DNA from: UBA2029 sp037447125
Lineage (GTDB): Bacteria; Chloroflexota; Anaerolineae; Aggregatilineales; Aggregatilineaceae
Length of the DNA stretch: 34,243 bases
Assembly: GCA_037447125.1 (NCBI GenBank)
Contig: JBBIHG010000031.1
Location: 1-34,243 of the forward strand
Direction: 5' to 3'
Shown in pieces: positions 21,375 to 31,181 of this stretch. The notes beneath the pieces were generated by a model. That model worked only from the letters and a program-made list of their open reading frames with translations. It was not told where the DNA came from and ran no database searches. The first letter of the stretch is position 1; the number at the start of each line of letters is the position of its first letter. The translations under genes were made by a program, and so were the position numbers.

Positions 21375-24300
21375 TCACTCCTCATCCGGCCCGGCGATGG
21401 GCAGCGTGAAGGTGAATGTGGAACCAACGCCCGGCGACGAGTCCACCCACAGGGTGCCGCCATGCATCTCGACAAGCTGGCGCGTGATGGACAGACCCAG
21501 CCCCGTGCCGCCCGCCCGCCGCGTGTACGACTGGTCCACCTGGCGGAAGCGGTCGAAGATAACCGACAGCTTCTCCGGGGCGATGCCGATGCCGGTGTCG
21601 GCGCAGGAGACCAGCAGCCAGCGCGGATCGCGGTCATAGACCCGCGCGCGCAGGGCGATCGATCCTTCGTCGGTGAACTTGGCGGCGTTGGCCAGCAGAT
21701 TGCCGACGATCTGGCGCACGCGCAACGCGTCAACCTCGACTTCCGGCAGGTCCGCCGGCACGTCCACGATCAGGTCTACCGGCTTGCCCTTGAGCAGCAC
21801 GTGCGAAGCATCGGCCACGTCTTCGACCAGATCGTGCAGCCGGACGCGCTCCAGGGCCAGGTCCATCTGCCCGGCCTCGATCTTGGCCAGGTCGAGGATG
21901 TCATTAACCAGGTTGAGCAGGTGCCTCCCGCTCTCGTGGATGGCGGCGATGTCCTCTTCCATCTCCGTGGTCAGCGGCCCGTCAATGCCATCGAGCAACA
22001 CCTCGGCATAGCCAATGATCGAGTTGAGCGGCGTGCGCAGCTCGTGACTCATGCTGGCCAGGAATTCGCCTTTCAGGCGGTCCACTTCGCGCAATTGGTC
22101 GGCCACGCCCACCTGCACGGCGTAGAGCCGCGCGTTCTGCACTGAAATAGCAATCTGCGCGGCGAGCGTCGTGTGAATGGTCACATCCTCTTCGCTGAAA
22201 CGTCCTGGCCGCTCGGACTGCACGTCCATCACCCCGATGAGGGTGTCGCCGGCGATGAGCGGGACCGCCATCTCGGAGCGGGTGTCGGGCAGCAGGGGGT
22301 TGGGCAGGAAGTCCGGCGACTCTCGCACATCATTGACGACGACGCCGGAGCGCGTGCGCGCGGCGCGGGCGACCAGGCTGCGTTCGGCGTGGAGCGGGAT
22401 GGTATGTCCGGCGGCGACCATCTGCTGGCCCACCCGGCCCGCGCCAGCGGCCAGCACCAACGCCTCGTGCACTTCGTCGAGTAGATAAATGTGCGCGTGG
22501 TACAGCCCGAAGTGCTCCTTGGTCAGGTCGGCAACCGAGCGCAGCAAGGAGTCGGGGTCGAGCGAGGTCGAGGCCGTGGCGCTCACCTCAGCCACCGTCT
22601 CCAGCTCACTGGCGCGGCGCTCGCTCTCGTCGAAGGCGCGATATTGTTCCAGCGCAGCGGCCAGGCGCGACGCGACATCTTCGATCAGGCGCTGCTCGTC
22701 GGGCGTCCAGGCGCGCTCTTTCTCCTCACCGATGACGATCCGCCCGATGGTCTGGTCGCGCAGCCTGACCGGCTGCACGAGCACGCGCTCGCGCCCGTTT
22801 TCGGGCGAGTCGGCTGGCAGGGGATCATCGTGCAGCGGACGCACGCGCTGCAGGTCGTAGAGCACGCCAACGCGCCCATCCCCCGCCAGGCGGCCCAGGT
22901 ATCCTTCCCAGGCAGCGCTAATCAGGCGGCGATTGACCGCGTCGGCGCGGGTGACGGCCTGGCGCGTCTCGTCATAGGCGCGCGCGCCGAGCAACGCCGA
23001 GGCAAGCTGGCTGGCCATCGCCTCAAAGACGGGCAGGTTGTCGGGATGGAAGGTGCCAGGATGTGCCGCCTGCATATCAAGCACGCCGATCACCGCCTCG
23101 CCGGCGAGGAGCGGGATGGCGACTTCGGAGCGCGTATCGGGCAACAGGGGGTTGGGCAGGTGCACATCGCTGGTCGCCGTGTCAGAGACCAGCACGGCCT
23201 GCCGCGTGCGCACGGCGCGAGTCACAATGGCCGTCGTGCCTAGCTCCAGGCGATGGCCGCGCGCGCGCAGCGCCCGCCCTACCTCGCCCGTGCCGGCCTC
23301 CAGCACGGCGTAGCGCCCGACCTCGTCGAGCAGATAGACCTGCACGTAGTACAGGTCGAACTGTTCGCGGATGTACTCGACCACACTGGGGATGAGATCG
23401 TCCGACTGGATCAGGCCCGTGGCGAGCTGGCCCACTTGCAGCGTCTGGAACAGGTTCTGCGTGCGCTCGGCCACGCGCTCCTCCAGCGAACCAACCAGGT
23501 CTTGAAGCTGGCCGGCCATGTCGTTGAAGGCGTGGGCTAGAATGCCCAGTTCGTTGCGCGCGCGCAGGGTCACGCGCTGCTCCAGATCGCCGCCCGCGAG
23601 CTGCATCGCCGTCCCCGCCAGGGCCACAACCGGGCCGGCAAAGCGCCTGGCCAGCAGCACCCCCAGGCTCGCCGCCCCAACCGCCAGCACCGCCACGAGC
23701 GCGAGCAGGAATCCCTGCGTGGCCCGGAAGGCGGCGAGCGCCTCGGCCTCCTCCACTTCGGCGAGCATGGCCGACTGTAGCTCCGGCATCCAACGGTACA
23801 CGCCAAAGACCGTCTGGCCGCGATAGTTGACATACGTCCCCGTGCCGCTCTCGCCGGCCAGGCCGCGCTCGATGCCCGCGCTGCGATAAGCGCGGGCCAG
23901 CGGGTAGCCGGGGAAGCGGCTCGGCGTGAGCAGGTGATTGCCTTCGGTGCTGACCAGGTACGTTTCGCCGCTGTCGCCCAGGCCGGCGCGCTCGCCCATC
24001 AGCGCGCCCAGCGTGGCGATGTTGAGCCGGCCGGCGAACACGCCCACCGCCTCGCCTTTGTCCACCAGCGGCCAACTGATGATCATGGTCAGTTCGTCAG
24101 TGCCCGGCTCGTAATAGGGCGGCTGGGTATAAGGCACCTTGAGACTGTTGGCGAAGTATGGCTGGTGGGCGACCATCTCGCCGATCTGCTCCGGGTTGGA
24201 CGAGGTGAGGATGCGGCCCGTCTCGTCGTAGAAGAACAACTCGCTGAAGCTGGGGTCAGCCGCAATCGTGTTGCGGAAGAACTCAGCAAAGGTGCGCTGC

Positions 24301-24638
24301 AGCGACTGCCCCCGGTCAATGTTCAGATCGGCCAGCAGCAGAAAGCGGCTGTAACTGAGCTCGTCGGATACCAGCACCGAGAGCAGCGAGCGGCTGTCTG
24401 CCAGCCAGCGCGTGATCTCCTGGCTCTTCAACTCGGCCACAGACTCAAGCTGGCTAATGGCCTGGTCGTGGGCCATCATGTTCACGCGGGCCGCCGTGAT
24501 CACCCCAATGATCGTCGCCGGAATGATGACCAGCAGGGCGAAGGTCAGCGCCAGGCTCCAGCGCATCTGCCGCCAGAACGGCAGCCGGGAGCCTGCCCCA
24601 GTGCCGCCGGATGGGATGGTTCCTGCCTGTTCAGTCAT
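21375..24638 (-). CDS. Membrane multi-GAF sensor histidine kinase
   Basis: A 1087-residue kinase. Order: membrane span about 28-50; extracytoplasmic dCache-like sensor about 55-300 (SFSELFFYDETGRILTSSN, then MIISWPLVDKGEAVGVFAGR); second span about 304-322; HAMP (GDLEQRVTLRARNELGILAH); GAF1 about 400-545; a shortened GAF-like segment about 560-670; GAF3 about 690-835; HisKA with phospho-acceptor H865 in ASMSHELRTPLN; and a HATPase_c domain with N-box NLLANAAKFTDEG, ADTGIGIAPEKL and RAGGTGLGLSITRQL. All kinase motifs are intact. GAF1 and GAF3 share the segment NPLLPDTRSE with the neighbouring sensor, so these arose by duplication. The gene follows the kinase-less sensor by 15 bases and precedes the PLP-REC-REC gene by 10. 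Likely phosphate acceptors are the three REC domains downstream. The ligand is unknown; dCache domains often bind amino acids. Confidence 0.9.
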   Translation of the reverse strand: MTEQAGTIPSGGTGAGSRLPFWRQMRWSLALTFALLVIIPATIIGVITAARVNMMAHDQAISQLESVAELKSQEITRWLADSRSLLSVLVSDELSYSRFLLLADLNIDRGQSLQRTFAEFFRNTIAADPSFSELFFYDETGRILTSSNPEQIGEMVAHQPYFANSLKVPYTQPPYYEPGTDELTMIISWPLVDKGEAVGVFAGRLNIATLGALMGERAGLGDSGETYLVSTEGNHLLTPSRFPGYPLARAYRSAGIERGLAGESGTGTYVNYRGQTVFGVYRWMPELQSAMLAEVEEAEALAAFRATQGFLLALVAVLAVGAASLGVLLARRFAGPVVALAGTAMQLAGGDLEQRVTLRARNELGILAHAFNDMAGQLQDLVGSLEERVAERTQNLFQTLQVGQLATGLIQSDDLIPSVVEYIREQFDLYYVQVYLLDEVGRYAVLEAGTGEVGRALRARGHRLELGTTAIVTRAVRTRQAVLVSDTATSDVHLPNPLLPDTRSEVAIPLLAGEAVIGVLDMQAAHPGTFHPDNLPVFEAMASQLASALLGARAYDETRQAVTRADAVNRRLISAAWEGYLGRLAGDGRVGVLYDLQRVRPLHDDPLPADSPENGRERVLVQPVRLRDQTIGRIVIGEEKERAWTPDEQRLIEDVASRLAAALEQYRAFDESERRASELETVAEVSATASTSLDPDSLLRSVADLTKEHFGLYHAHIYLLDEVHEALVLAAGAGRVGQQMVAAGHTIPLHAERSLVARAARTRSGVVVNDVRESPDFLPNPLLPDTRSEMAVPLIAGDTLIGVMDVQSERPGRFSEEDVTIHTTLAAQIAISVQNARLYAVQVGVADQLREVDRLKGEFLASMSHELRTPLNSIIGYAEVLLDGIDGPLTTEMEEDIAAIHESGRHLLNLVNDILDLAKIEAGQMDLALERVRLHDLVEDVADASHVLLKGKPVDLIVDVPADLPEVEVDALRVRQIVGNLLANAAKFTDEGSIALRARVYDRDPRWLLVSCADTGIGIAPEKLSVIFDRFRQVDQSYTRRAGGTGLGLSITRQLVEMHGGTLWVDSSPGVGSTFTFTLPIAGPDEE

Positions 24639-24653
24639 AGGTTCATACCCCTG

Positions 24654-26420
24654 TTACGCTGACCTGCTCTGGTCGGCGCGCTCACCGTCTGCGCCGGCGG
24701 CCAGCTTCAGTTCGATGGCCGTGTGCGGCACGCGCAGCGCCTTGCCCAGCTCGCGCGCCGTCGTGTGGATCAGCTCATCGAGGCTGGCGGCACGCTGAAT
24801 CTGCTCGGCGATGACGTTGAGCGTCTGCTCGTGGCGGGTAGCCCGCTCCACGTCGCGGAACAGGCGGGCGTTTTCCAGCGCGACGGCGATCTGGCTGGCC
24901 AGCGTCATGAACACATCGAGCAAGTCCGGCCCGAAACGATCCTCCACATCCGCCTGCACGTCCAGCACGCCCAGCACGCGCGCCCCCGCCACCAGCGGGA
25001 AGGCCGCCTCTGAGCGGGTGTTGGGCAGCAGCACGTTGGGCAGGAAGCTGGGGTCCTGCGCTGTATCAGCCACGATCACCGGCTGGATCTCGCGGGCGGC
25101 GCGGGCCACCAGGCTGCGCTCGTTCAATGGGATGCGATGCCCGCGGGCCAGCATCATGCGTCCCGTCTCCCCGGCACCGGCAGCCAGCAGCAGCGTGTCG
25201 CCCGTCTTGTTGAGCAGGTAAATGTGAGCGTGGTAGAGGCCGAAGCTCTCTTTGGTCAGCTCGACAATCTGCGGCAGCAGCTCATCGGGGTCGAGGATGG
25301 CCGCCGCCTGCTGGGCCACCTGCGCAGCCAGGCGCAGGTCGCGCGTGCGGGCTTCGACGCGGTCCTCCAGCGAGCCGACCAGCGCGCCAAGCTGCCCGGC
25401 CATGTCATTCATGGCGCGGGCCACCGTGCCAATCTCCACGCCACCCGACTCCGGGGCGCGCGCCGCCAGGTTCCCAGCGCCCAACGTGCGCGCCGCGCCA
25501 GCCAGGGCCGCCAGCGGGCGCGTGACGCGGGCCACGACCAACAGGCCAATCACCGCCGTGCCAAGGGCCGCTGCGACCAGCACAATGGCAATGGCTGTCA
25601 GCACGTCGTAGGCGGGCCGGTACGCTTCAGACGTGGGTAGTTCGGCCACCACTGTGAACGCCTGCTCCCCCAACTGCACGCGCTCGTAGGCCAGCACCAC
25701 GTCGCTGCCGCTCAAGCCAGTGGTCTCGCCAAATCTGTCCGGCACTGCGAACACAGTGCCGCGCAGGACGATGGACGGGTTGCGGTGGGCCACCACGCGG
25801 CTGTGCGCGTCTACCACATAGACATCCTGGCCCCTGGCGACGGGCAGATTAGCGATTAGGTCCCAGACCGGCTTGAGGCGGGCGGTGGCGGTAAGCACCA
25901 ACCTCACCTCGCCGGAGCGCAGGTCTACCAGTGGAATGGCTATGTCCATCAGCGGCTCGCCGGTCGCTGCCTCGATGCGCGCCGGGCCGTAGTAGGCCGT
26001 TTGCTGCGTCGCTGGCACGCGGAAAACATCCTCGCTGGCCCGGTTGGTGAGATCGGCGGGGGCCACAACCGCGCGCTGGGCCACGCGCGCTATCTCCTGC
26101 CCGTCCGGGTCAAGCAGGGCCAGCTCGGCGAAAACGCGGTCATAGGCGAGCAGCTCGGCCAGCGCTGCCATGCGCCCCTCGGCTGCCTGGGTGAGCAGCC
26201 CGCCCGTCTGAGCCACCAACTCCAGCGAGCGGGCACGCTCAGCCAGGAACTGCCCCACTTCGCCGGCCACGCGCCGGGCGACCTCGGCCTGCAGGTCTTG
26301 CGACTGCTCGCGCTGCGCGCCGAAGCTGCGCAGAGTGGCCGCACCGCCGGCGATCAGCGTCGGCACTACGGCCAGCACGATCATGATCAGGGTCAGTCGT
26401 CCACGAAGGCTCTTGAGCAT
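24654..26420 (-). CDS. Membrane sensor with Cache, HAMP and GAF but no kinase domain
   Basis: A 588-residue protein. Span 1 is about 9-30 (LIMIVLAVVPTLIAGGAA), followed by an extracytoplasmic Cache-like domain about 35-265 (LMDIAIPLVDLRSGEVRLVL; YVVDAHSRVVAHRNPS), span 2 about 270-292, HAMP (TLGAGNLAARAPESGGVEIG), a coiled linker, and one GAF about 375-525 (NVLLPNTRSEAAFPLVAGAR). The tail about 535-588 starts like a second GAF (SLDELIHTTARELGKALRVP) but stops after the first helix and strand. There is no HisKA, HATPase, GGDEF or methyl-accepting domain, so it must signal through a partner, most likely the kinase immediately downstream with the same layout. ATG 26420 has GGAG eight bases upstream. 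It may have originated by duplication and truncation of that kinase. Confidence 0.85.
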   Translation of the reverse strand: MLKSLRGRLTLIMIVLAVVPTLIAGGAATLRSFGAQREQSQDLQAEVARRVAGEVGQFLAERARSLELVAQTGGLLTQAAEGRMAALAELLAYDRVFAELALLDPDGQEIARVAQRAVVAPADLTNRASEDVFRVPATQQTAYYGPARIEAATGEPLMDIAIPLVDLRSGEVRLVLTATARLKPVWDLIANLPVARGQDVYVVDAHSRVVAHRNPSIVLRGTVFAVPDRFGETTGLSGSDVVLAYERVQLGEQAFTVVAELPTSEAYRPAYDVLTAIAIVLVAAALGTAVIGLLVVARVTRPLAALAGAARTLGAGNLAARAPESGGVEIGTVARAMNDMAGQLGALVGSLEDRVEARTRDLRLAAQVAQQAAAILDPDELLPQIVELTKESFGLYHAHIYLLNKTGDTLLLAAGAGETGRMMLARGHRIPLNERSLVARAAREIQPVIVADTAQDPSFLPNVLLPNTRSEAAFPLVAGARVLGVLDVQADVEDRFGPDLLDVFMTLASQIAVALENARLFRDVERATRHEQTLNVIAEQIQRAASLDELIHTTARELGKALRVPHTAIELKLAAGADGERADQSRSA

Positions 26421-26481
26421 ACCGCTTCTCCAATCACGGGCCGGGCTGTTGGCAGTGTCTTGCGCTCTGCGCCGCCCGGCC

Positions 26482-27489
26482 TTATTCCGTCGGCGGGCGG
26501 ATGATCATGTCGGCCTGGCTGAGCACGGCGGCGGGCACCTCAATGCCCAGCGCTGCCGCCGTCTGCAGGTTGACCATCAGCGCGAAATCCAACGATTCGA
26601 CGGGTAGGTCGCCGGGGCTGGTTCCGCGCAGCACCTGGGCGGCCAGCCGCGCCACCTGCTCGCCCGCCGGGTAGAACTCGACGCCGTAGCTGAGCAGTAC
26701 ATTATCGGTCTCCGGAATGCTGGGCGTGGAGAAAGGCACTCCCCGCGCCATCGCTGCGGCGGCGAACTCCACGGCGAACTCGTTGGTCGTCACGTCGGGC
26801 AGGATGACGATCACATCCACGTCGGCGGGGATGTCGGCAATTGCCTGACGTACTTCGTCTGGCGTGTGAACTTCGCGCAGCACCAACTCCAGGCCGAGCG
26901 GATCAGTCACCGAGCGCACATCTTCCAGCGCCGAGCGCACCGCCTGAATGTTCGTGTCCAGCGGCAGGTACACGCGCTGCATGTCCGGCAACACCTGCTT
27001 GAGAATCTGCAAGCGGCGCGAGTCCGGGTTGGCGTCGGAGACGCCGGTCATGGTGCCGCCGGGCTGGGGCCAGCTTGCCACGAAGCCGGCGCCCACCGGG
27101 TCGGTGACCAGCGTGAAGATGATCGGGATGGTCTTGCTGGCGGCCTGAGCGGCCAGCGCCCCCGGCGTGGTGATGGCGAAGATCAGGTCCACGTCGCGCT
27201 CGACCAGGGTTTGGGCATAGGTCGCCAGCCCCTCGCCGAAGTTGCCGACCGGCCCGTCGTACTCGTAGGTGATGTTCTGCCCCTCGACATAGCCCAGCGC
27301 GGCCATGCCCGCCTTGAATCCCTCAACCGACGGGTCAAAGAGGTCAATCGGGTTGAGGATGCCCACCTTGAACTGCTTCTGGGCGCTGTCATCATCGCCG
27401 CCGCAGGCGGTCAACACTAACGCCACAAGCATCACTATCGCCCCTACCCCTGACCAGTAGGGCTGCCTCTGTGCTATGTGATGGGACAT
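26482..27489 (-). CDS. TrpX-like ABC substrate-binding lipoprotein
   Basis: A 335-residue predicted lipoprotein of the ABC_sub_bind/TrpX family (COG2984), whose characterised members bind tryptophan or other small aromatic ligands. The signal sequence ends in lipobox LVLTACGG with C29 as the lipid site. Family segments are VGILNPIDLFDPSVEGFKAG, FAITTPGALAAQAASKTIPI, IIFTLVTDPVGAGFV and GGTMTGVSDANPD, with ATDV-type lobes repeated in the second half (DVIVILPDVTTNEFAVEF). ATG 27489 was chosen because the lipoprotein signal starts there, behind a GGTGAG ribosome site. A longer frame to 27630 is not credible. No TrpY/TrpZ permease or ATPase is adjacent. The next genes are membrane sensors, so it may present its ligand to a sensor. 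The leader has small hairpins. Confidence 0.88.
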   Translation of the reverse strand: MSHHIAQRQPYWSGVGAIVMLVALVLTACGGDDDSAQKQFKVGILNPIDLFDPSVEGFKAGMAALGYVEGQNITYEYDGPVGNFGEGLATYAQTLVERDVDLIFAITTPGALAAQAASKTIPIIFTLVTDPVGAGFVASWPQPGGTMTGVSDANPDSRRLQILKQVLPDMQRVYLPLDTNIQAVRSALEDVRSVTDPLGLELVLREVHTPDEVRQAIADIPADVDVIVILPDVTTNEFAVEFAAAAMARGVPFSTPSIPETDNVLLSYGVEFYPAGEQVARLAAQVLRGTSPGDLPVESLDFALMVNLQTAAALGIEVPAAVLSQADMIIRPPTE

Positions 27490-27615
27490 TGGTTCTCTCA
27501 CCTTTCCGGCTGGAGCACACTTCCAGCGCTTGCGACCCTGGCCAGCCCGCTGGCAGGCCAAGGCGTCGAAGGGCTGGCACATGGAAATCCCTCGAGGTCC
27601 ACAAAGGACGTTTTC

Positions 27616-27644
27616 ACTATGGCATAACATGAAGGCGAAGTCAA
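27616..27644 (-). promoter_or_regulatory. Promoter of the sensing operon
   Basis: On the minus strand: TTGACT (27639-27644), a 17-base spacer and CATAGT (27616-27621, 4 of 6). The leader of about 120 bases contains a GCTGGA/TCCAGC hairpin (27509-27527) directly before the ribosome site. It shows no T-box or riboswitch hallmark that I recognise. Confidence 0.55.
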
Positions 27645-27670
27645 CGAAATATTGAGTACTTTATACAATT

Positions 27671-27686
27671 TTCACGCATTTTTCGT
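27671..27686. repeat. 16-base motif, copy 1
   Basis: TTCACGCATTTTTCGT in the divergent intergenic region between the TrpX-like gene and glutamine synthetase. An identical copy lies at 31084-31099. The AT-rich content in a GC-rich setting suggests a regulatory site. ACG-N7-CGT gives weak dyad symmetry. Confidence 0.45.
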
Positions 27687-27770
27687 ACATGCCGGTCAGG
27701 CAAGACACCACCACCTGCGGCCACTCTCCAACCTGGGCAAATCGCACAAAAGACTCGCGAGGCGGCGGGG

Positions 27771-27776
27771 TATAAT
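27771..27776 (+). promoter_or_regulatory. -10 element of the glutamine synthetase gene
   Basis: A perfect TATAAT 41 bases before the start codon. No good -35 is found at 16-18 bases, so an activator may be needed. Confidence 0.45.
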
Positions 27777-27816
27777 CAGCGGCTAGATCCTGGTTTGAGC
27801 CTGATGAGCAAGCACT

Positions 27817-29169
<1,353 letters not shown>

Positions 29170-29191
29170 GCAAAGTCGGCGTATACTGTAT

Positions 29192-29314
29192 TTGGTATTT
29201 GGTTGTTGGTTAGTGGTTGTTGGTGGAGCTGACTGGTGCGAAGCACCCTTCACCACAAACCAAGAACCAACCACCAACCACCAACCACCAATCACCAACA
29301 ACCAACAACCAACC
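29192..29314. repeat. Inverted heptamer array, third TTGGT/ACCA locus
   Basis: The left arm is five in-phase heptamers (TTGGTAT, TTGGTTG, TTGGTTA, GTGGTTG, TTGGTGG; 29192-29226). The right arm is nine in-phase ACCANNN heptamers (29252-29314). A 25-base spacer contains a GGTGC-GAA-GCACC mini-hairpin. The regularity (14 units without a slip in either arm) shows recent or maintained repeats. It separates glutamine synthetase from pucR and ends 14 bases before the pucR ribosome site. Confidence 0.75.
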
Positions 29315-29338
29315 ACCTGGCTTGTCGCGAGGATCGCC

Positions 29339-30952
29339 GTGCCAGCCCCATCACGCCCCACCATTCGCACGCTGCTGCGCATGGCCCTGCCTGTCGGAAC
29401 CGTTATCGTCGCCGGGCAGCAGGGCGCAGATCGCCCGGTGACCTGGGTGCACGTGCTCAACACGCGCCCGCCCGCTTTTCCAGAGTTGCGCGGCGGCGAG
29501 ATGGCGCTGCTCTCGCTGGACGCCATGCATCTGCTGAGCGACAAGCTGACCCTGGTCGGCCTGATCCGCGACCTGGCCGAGATGGAGGTCAGCGGCATCG
29601 GCGTGCTGGGCGAGATCGGGCGTCCTGCTCAGGAAGCCGCCGATGAGTTGGGCATCGCCCTGCTGCGCCTGCCCGATACGGCCCAACTGCGCAATGTCGA
29701 GCGCGACGTCGCCCAGGTGCTGCTCGGCACGCCGCCCTCGCCCGAACAGCGTGGCCACGAAATCCGCGAGCAGCTTCTGCAGCTTTCCACCGAGAATCGC
29801 GGCCTGGAGGCGCTCAGCGAGGTCATCGCGGCGATGGTCGGCAAGACAGTGGTCGTGCAGGACAAGCGCCTGCATCCGCTGGCCGCCGCCGGTGCGCTGA
29901 CCGAGTCGCGGCTGTGGCCGGACATTGAGGACGCGCTCTACGACACCAATCCGCTGCCCGCCCTGTTCCGCGACCGCGTGGAGGTGGCCCAGGCCAGCCC
30001 GGACCCGGTGGCCATTGCCCTGCCAACCCTGGGCATGCAGCGCCTCGTCGCGCCGATCGTCGCCGGCAAGATGGGCCGCGGCTTCCTCTCGCTGGTCTTT
30101 CCCAGGGACGAGCCATATGATACCTTGGACCTACTGATCACGCGGCACGGCGCGGCGGTCTGCGCGCTGGAAATGGCTAAGGAGAAGGCCATCCGCGAGG
30201 CGCAGAAACGGGTGCAGGGCAATGTGCTGGAACAGTTCCTCGGCGGGATGATCAACGAGAGCGAGGCGCTGCTGCGCCTGACCCGCCTGGGCTACCAGCC
30301 CGACCAACGCTACACAACGCTCTACGTCAGCGGCGTGCGCGAGAACGTGCCCACCGCGCGCCAGATCGAGGCGCTGTGCAACGAGCAGGCCGGGGCGCTC
30401 GGCTTCGGCGCGCTGGTACAGCCCTACGGCAGCGCGGTGATCGTCTTCTGCGAGGGCGACGAAAACACAACCCGCGACCTGGCCCTGGCCGTGCAGGGCC
30501 GCGTCGAGGAACGCTACAGCGCGGTGATCGCCTGCGGGGTGGGCCAGTGCGCCGGCGACCTGCGCGCCTGGCGCGAGAGCTTCGAGCAAGCCCGCGCCGC
30601 GCATCGCACTGCCCTGCAATGGCGGCTGAGCGCCCCGCTCGCCTTCAACGAGATGGGCGTCTACCGGCTGCTGTCGCTGCTGGTCGGCTCGACGGAGCTG
30701 AAGCGCTTCTATGGCGAGACGCTCGGCGAGCTGACCGACGCCACTCCCCAGAACGCCGAGTTCATCACCACGCTCGAAGCGTTCTTCGAGGAGCACGGCA
30801 ACCTGACGCGCACCGCCAAACGCCTGCACATCCACCGCAACACCCTGCTTTACCGCATGGATCGCATCAAGGAGATCAGCGGACTGGACATGGACAACCC
30901 GGAGACGCGGCTGGCCGTGCACCTGGCCCTGCGCATCCGGCGGATTCTGTAG
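29339..30952 (+). CDS. PucR-family transcriptional regulator
   Basis: This 537-residue regulator has the purine-catabolism-regulator N-terminal domain (TIRTLLRMALPVGTVIVAG, then VTWVHVLNTRPPAFPELRGG) and a C-terminal PucR helix-turn-helix: FFEEHGNLTRTAKRLHIHRN followed by TLLYRMDRIKEISGLDM. The middle region (EKAIREAQKRVQGNVLEQFL onwards) resembles the GGDEF-like/CdaR-type linker. Such proteins typically control purine, allantoin or sugar-acid catabolism genes. I start it at GTG 29339 (GAGGA 5 bases upstream). The frame continues back through the heptamer array but reads TTNQEPTTNH-type repeat peptide there, so an upstream start is doubtful. The direct neighbour glutamine synthetase is a natural target or partner. 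Ligand is not predictable. Confidence 0.85.
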   Translation: MPAPSRPTIRTLLRMALPVGTVIVAGQQGADRPVTWVHVLNTRPPAFPELRGGEMALLSLDAMHLLSDKLTLVGLIRDLAEMEVSGIGVLGEIGRPAQEAADELGIALLRLPDTAQLRNVERDVAQVLLGTPPSPEQRGHEIREQLLQLSTENRGLEALSEVIAAMVGKTVVVQDKRLHPLAAAGALTESRLWPDIEDALYDTNPLPALFRDRVEVAQASPDPVAIALPTLGMQRLVAPIVAGKMGRGFLSLVFPRDEPYDTLDLLITRHGAAVCALEMAKEKAIREAQKRVQGNVLEQFLGGMINESEALLRLTRLGYQPDQRYTTLYVSGVRENVPTARQIEALCNEQAGALGFGALVQPYGSAVIVFCEGDENTTRDLALAVQGRVEERYSAVIACGVGQCAGDLRAWRESFEQARAAHRTALQWRLSAPLAFNEMGVYRLLSLLVGSTELKRFYGETLGELTDATPQNAEFITTLEAFFEEHGNLTRTAKRLHIHRNTLLYRMDRIKEISGLDMDNPETRLAVHLALRIRRIL

Positions 30953-31083
30953 GCGCTGGCAGTGTAGCGAATTCAGTGGCAATGGCGTCGCGCTGTCTGC
31001 CGTGTACCCTGTACTGTGGGCGGATTTCTGGACACAGCACACATTTGCCAGAAGTGAGCCCTGCCTGCACAGACTCCAACTGC

Positions 31084-31099
31084 TTCACGCATTTTTCGT
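31084..31099. repeat. 16-base motif, copy 2
   Basis: This is identical to 27671-27686 (TTCACGCATTTTTCGT). Here it lies downstream of pucR and just before a possible plus-strand promoter (TTGCCT 31100-31105, 17 bases, CATATT 31123-31128). Confidence 0.45.
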
Positions 31100-31143
31100 T
31101 TGCCTTTTCGATCTTATGGTAGCATATTGTTTGTTGCTACTAT
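31100..31143 (+). promoter_or_regulatory. Possible promoter with a GTAGCA/TGCTAC dyad
   Basis: TTGCCT-17-CATATT (both 4 of 6) overlaps an inverted repeat GTAGCA (31119-31124) and TGCTAC (31135-31140). The region is unusually AT-rich for the window. It would serve only the tiny frame at 31182, or be a relic. Confidence 0.3.
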
Positions 31144-31181
31144 AGGGAACTGGAAGTGAACAATGAGGAGGCTGCGATTTC

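Noticed and set aside
27490..27612. T-box or tryptophan-type riboswitch before the TrpX-like gene
   Set aside because: No AGGGUGGNACCGCG-type T-box sequence or other known riboswitch core was found.
29252..29314. ACCA heptamers as a CRISPR array
   Set aside because: The units are only 7 bases with no spacers and no cas genes nearby.
29192..29338. N-terminal extension of the PucR protein through the heptamer array
   Set aside because: The extension would be TTN/Q repeat peptide from the array. A good ribosome site and GTG lie after it, and the PucR domain starts there.
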